A stretch of 64,000 nt of DNA from Nannochloris sp. 'desiccata' (taxonomy: Eukaryota > Chlorophyta > Trebouxiophyceae > Chlorellales > Chlorellaceae). The notes beneath the pieces were generated by a model. That model made no database searches, was not told the DNA's origin, and saw only the letters and a list, made by a program, of their open reading frames with translations. The stretch covers positions 2,046,001 through 2,110,000 of the forward strand of contig JAGTXX020000015.1 of NCBI GenBank assembly GCA_019044685.2, given 5' to 3'. This document shows positions 61,693 through 64,000 of the stretch, one piece after another. Each line of letters starts with the position of its first letter. Positions within the stretch are counted from its first letter, which is position 1. The translations under genes and the position numbers were made by a program.

Positions 61693-64000
61693 TTAACTAC
61701 CGGTAATCTTTCTCATTGCTGCGTTGAATGCCAATTGTGATTTTGACAGTCTGCCTTGACGCAATTTGATTAAATCAAGCCGTAAGGCACGATGAGCTAC
61801 GGCAGGAGCGTCAACAGGCACATCTTCTACTACGAACTCTTCTGCTATAGTCTTGATATTTTCTGCAAAGTCCATTTTTTCTTCTTTCTTGAGTATCTCT
61901 TCCTCTCTCTCTTCTTCCACCCCTACCGGCAGGCTTTTCAAAAATTCTTCAATCTTCATTCCACCTAGTGCATGCTCTACTTTCCTCACCAGATACGCGT
62001 GTCTATCACTCTCGCCACCTCCAGCAGAGATATCCACCCATTCAAATAATGGAATATTCACTACCACCCACCCTAATTGCTTCAACAATCTTCTTTTCAA
62101 CAGCGTATGTCCTAGTGGTCGTAAAGTATTCGTAGCATAGTGAGTAGGTCCATCAGCTTCAATTGCTAGTTTATAAGCAGGTAATGCTGCATCTACAGGA
62201 TACCACAGCTTCTGCTCCCAATATTCAAACTGCCACGAAGTAGTGTCATGCGAATCAGAAGTCGAACTCGTCGAAGAAGTAAAAGGTGGCTTGATAGTTT
62301 GGCAAAGCGCTGCATAAACTTCTCTTTGGAATCGAGATCCATTCTTTTGGTATCCATATTTATTATTAGCCATTTCAATTTCGATATCAATATCTGTACT
62401 ACTCAATAAGTTCGTACTACGAGTAGTACCACCACTGCCGTTATCAAGGACTCGATCTTTTTGTGCCGCCCATTCAGCACCAGCTCTAGTTCTCAGTCTA
62501 CCAGAATCATAAAGAGAATTAAAGAATGCATCATACTGTTCTGGTGCATCTGTACCCAAGTCTGGACATTCTATACGCAAAGCAACATCAACATGCTGCA
62601 CCATGGCCAGTTGACGAGGAGGGATGAGAGGCCCGGCAATGGTGATGGCACTTCTCCACGCCTTCAATGCTTGAAGAATAGAAGCACTAGCAGAGGTATC
62701 AGTATCACTACTTGTAGTAGTAGTAGGCGTAGGCTCGCCTTTCGCTACCATGAGCGACCACCCCACTAAGGGCAAGTAATTAGTCTCTATTGGATCTAGT
62801 TGTGACAATGCAGGAATAAGTCTAGGTATCAAATCTGGTAATAGTTTTTGTACTGCAGGACCGTCACATCGATCCAGTACTGCCAAGGAATATAGCATAG
62901 CAATGAGACCTTGAATACTTGGTGGTGGGGCCTTGGGTTGTCTTCCCTTAGGATTACCACTACTGCTTCTTCTGTTCTTGTTGCCGCTGCTGCTCCCATT
63001 CGAGCTGCTACAAAGCTGTCTTTGTAGAGCGATTGCAGCTGTCTCTATAAAGGCTTCACTATCAAATTGAAGCGATGCCAGTGATCTTGCAATCATAACC
63101 AGCCCCACAAAATCCATACTGGGTGCAAGCTCAGTGGCCCGTGCTGCCAACATGGGTACCAAGGCACTTCTTGTCCGTTGCATTTGACCGAGCGCTGAGG
63201 CGACACTGGAAATCTCATGCGCCTCCATGATTTCTACCAGAGGAACCAAAGCACGTTGTAGTAATCGTATTGCACTTTGTAAATCTGGTGTAGATCCATC
63301 AATTTGTGTTACTCTTTGCTCCATTTTATGCCACATAGCGGGATCAATCTCGCTATTAAGATCAGTACTGGCTGCCATTCTTACCAGTTTAGCTAAATTG
63401 AAAAACAGCATAGCCAAATCACGGGCACTGACACGTGGAGTAGGTGATTTTAAAGCAGCTTCCCAACGCCCACATGTTAGAGCTGTTGCGACATCTTGTG
63501 CTGTGAGGAGAGCACGTTGAGAGCTGCCTCTTTCAGCAGCCAAGCGGGTGATGAAAATTAATTGCCGTGGTGATAATGTTTTGAATTTTATATGTGTTGA
63601 TACGTGAGATACGACAGCATCTGCGAGATCTGAAGTGCATTCAAGCTCTGTAAGTGCCCATGCAAGGCCCCAATAGTCATCAAAATCTTCAAGTTTGATC
63701 TTTAAACTAAGTTGCTGCTCGTTGTTTTCGGTCTTCTTTTCCAGCTTCAACAAAGATGCTTGAACTGCTTGCAAATAAGGATGCGTGTCCATTTTGTGAC
63801 CTAATTTCGCTAATGCAGTCAATACAGAGGTTACTGTTCTCCAATTAGATGGCTTCTGACGAGGTTTCATAAGCTCCGCCTCTGCTGTAGCTAACAATTC
63901 TGGAAAGTCTGTGCCTAGTTTTAAAGTATGACATGCTTCTAATACATTAGCAATACTAACATCTTCCCACTGCTCTTCTTTTCCGTCTAAAATTTCGTTG
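61693..64000 (-). CDS. RAP-domain organelle RNA-binding protein (OPR/FAST-like), 5' end outside window
   Basis: The frame is open to the right edge of the window, so the start lies beyond it; 768 residues are visible. The C-terminus has a RAP domain: WYPVDAALPAYKLAIEADGPTHYATNTLRPLGHTLLKRRLLKQLGWVVVNIPLFEW, the endonuclease-like fold found in green-algal and animal organelle RNA proteins. Upstream are helical repeats with Ala/Leu patterns such as ALAKLGHKMD, LAMLFFNLAKLVRMA and LVMIARSLASLQFDSEAFIETAA, like the repeats of FAST-kinase-like or OPR proteins. It probably acts on a plastid or mitochondrial transcript. A highly acidic/basic linker and a KRR-rich end follow the RAP domain. Confidence 0.85.
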   Translation of the reverse strand, partial: NEILDGKEEQWEDVSIANVLEACHTLKLGTDFPELLATAEAELMKPRQKPSNWRTVTSVLTALAKLGHKMDTHPYLQAVQASLLKLEKKTENNEQQLSLKIKLEDFDDYWGLAWALTELECTSDLADAVVSHVSTHIKFKTLSPRQLIFITRLAAERGSSQRALLTAQDVATALTCGRWEAALKSPTPRVSARDLAMLFFNLAKLVRMAASTDLNSEIDPAMWHKMEQRVTQIDGSTPDLQSAIRLLQRALVPLVEIMEAHEISSVASALGQMQRTRSALVPMLAARATELAPSMDFVGLVMIARSLASLQFDSEAFIETAAIALQRQLCSSSNGSSSGNKNRRSSSGNPKGRQPKAPPPSIQGLIAMLYSLAVLDRCDGPAVQKLLPDLIPRLIPALSQLDPIETNYLPLVGWSLMVAKGEPTPTTTTSSDTDTSASASILQALKAWRSAITIAGPLIPPRQLAMVQHVDVALRIECPDLGTDAPEQYDAFFNSLYDSGRLRTRAGAEWAAQKDRVLDNGSGGTTRSTNLLSSTDIDIEIEMANNKYGYQKNGSRFQREVYAALCQTIKPPFTSSTSSTSDSHDTTSWQFEYWEQKLWYPVDAALPAYKLAIEADGPTHYATNTLRPLGHTLLKRRLLKQLGWVVVNIPLFEWVDISAGGGESDRHAYLVRKVEHALGGMKIEEFLKSLPVGVEEEREEEILKKEEKMDFAENIKTIAEEFVVEDVPVDAPAVAHRALRLDLIKLRQGRLSKSQLAFNAAMRKITGS

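Overview
This is nuclear DNA of a photosynthetic eukaryote, most likely a green alga. Nearly every gene is split by short introns (mostly about 75-270 nt) with GT-AG borders, and neighbouring exons join in frame to give recognisable proteins. Several products belong to the green plastid: PsbQ, a CCB2-type cytochrome b6f factor, carotenoid isomerase (CRTISO), SufD with a leader, a ferredoxin, an RPI4-type isomerase and a RAP-domain organelle protein. TPLATE, EMC6, CK2 alpha, uL4 and THOC1 are ordinary eukaryotic genes. I cannot name the class or species. There are no operons, plasmid genes, CRISPR arrays or recognisable tRNA or rRNA genes. Gene ends below come from my own exon joining; many differ from the raw open frames because first exons are short.

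Layout. 1-2.7 kb: possible end of a gene, a long non-coding stretch with a C29 tract, then CK2 alpha (-). 3.3-7.6 kb: unknown 3-exon gene (+) and a PNUTS-like zinc-finger protein (-). 8.3-15 kb: mTERF-like protein (+), small thylakoid protein (-), SufD (+), CCB2 (-), U-box protein (+). 15.5-20.8 kb: unknown gene, delta-COP, a gene broken by two frameshifts, and a plastid-type membrane protein (-). 21-28 kb: coiled-coil gene, EMC6, thioesterase (-), RPI4-like, PsbQ, NDUFAF8-like. 28-34 kb: TPLATE and a coiled-coil gene. 34-42.5 kb: BAR protein (-), THOC1 (+), uL4 (-), CRTISO (-). 43-52 kb: repeat protein, ApaH-like phosphatase, SPP-type protease (+), ferredoxin (-), PP2C (-), FKBP (+). 52-64 kb: TypA/BipA (+), nucleobase permease (-), ankyrin-RING (+), mTERF (-), NOPCHAP1-like (+), RAP-domain protein (-, cut by the window end).

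The genes are not arranged as one pathway. Loose themes are plastid biogenesis (SufD, CCB2, PsbQ, ferredoxin, CRTISO), organelle gene expression (two mTERF-like proteins, the RAP protein, TypA), membrane traffic (delta-COP, TPLATE, BAR protein, EMC6) and respiratory complex I assembly (NDUFAF8). Genes alternate in strand, giving many divergent pairs with 220-630 bp between start codons and convergent pairs with 150-210 bp between stops.

The points most worth a second look are the 37-bp gap between NDUFAF8 and TPLATE (a possible dicistronic mRNA), the doubly frameshifted gene at 18.8-19.9 kb, the RPI4-like protein without the visible RpiA catalytic loop, the 38-residue repeat protein at 43 kb, and the PNUTS-like protein carrying an extra four-cysteine cluster.
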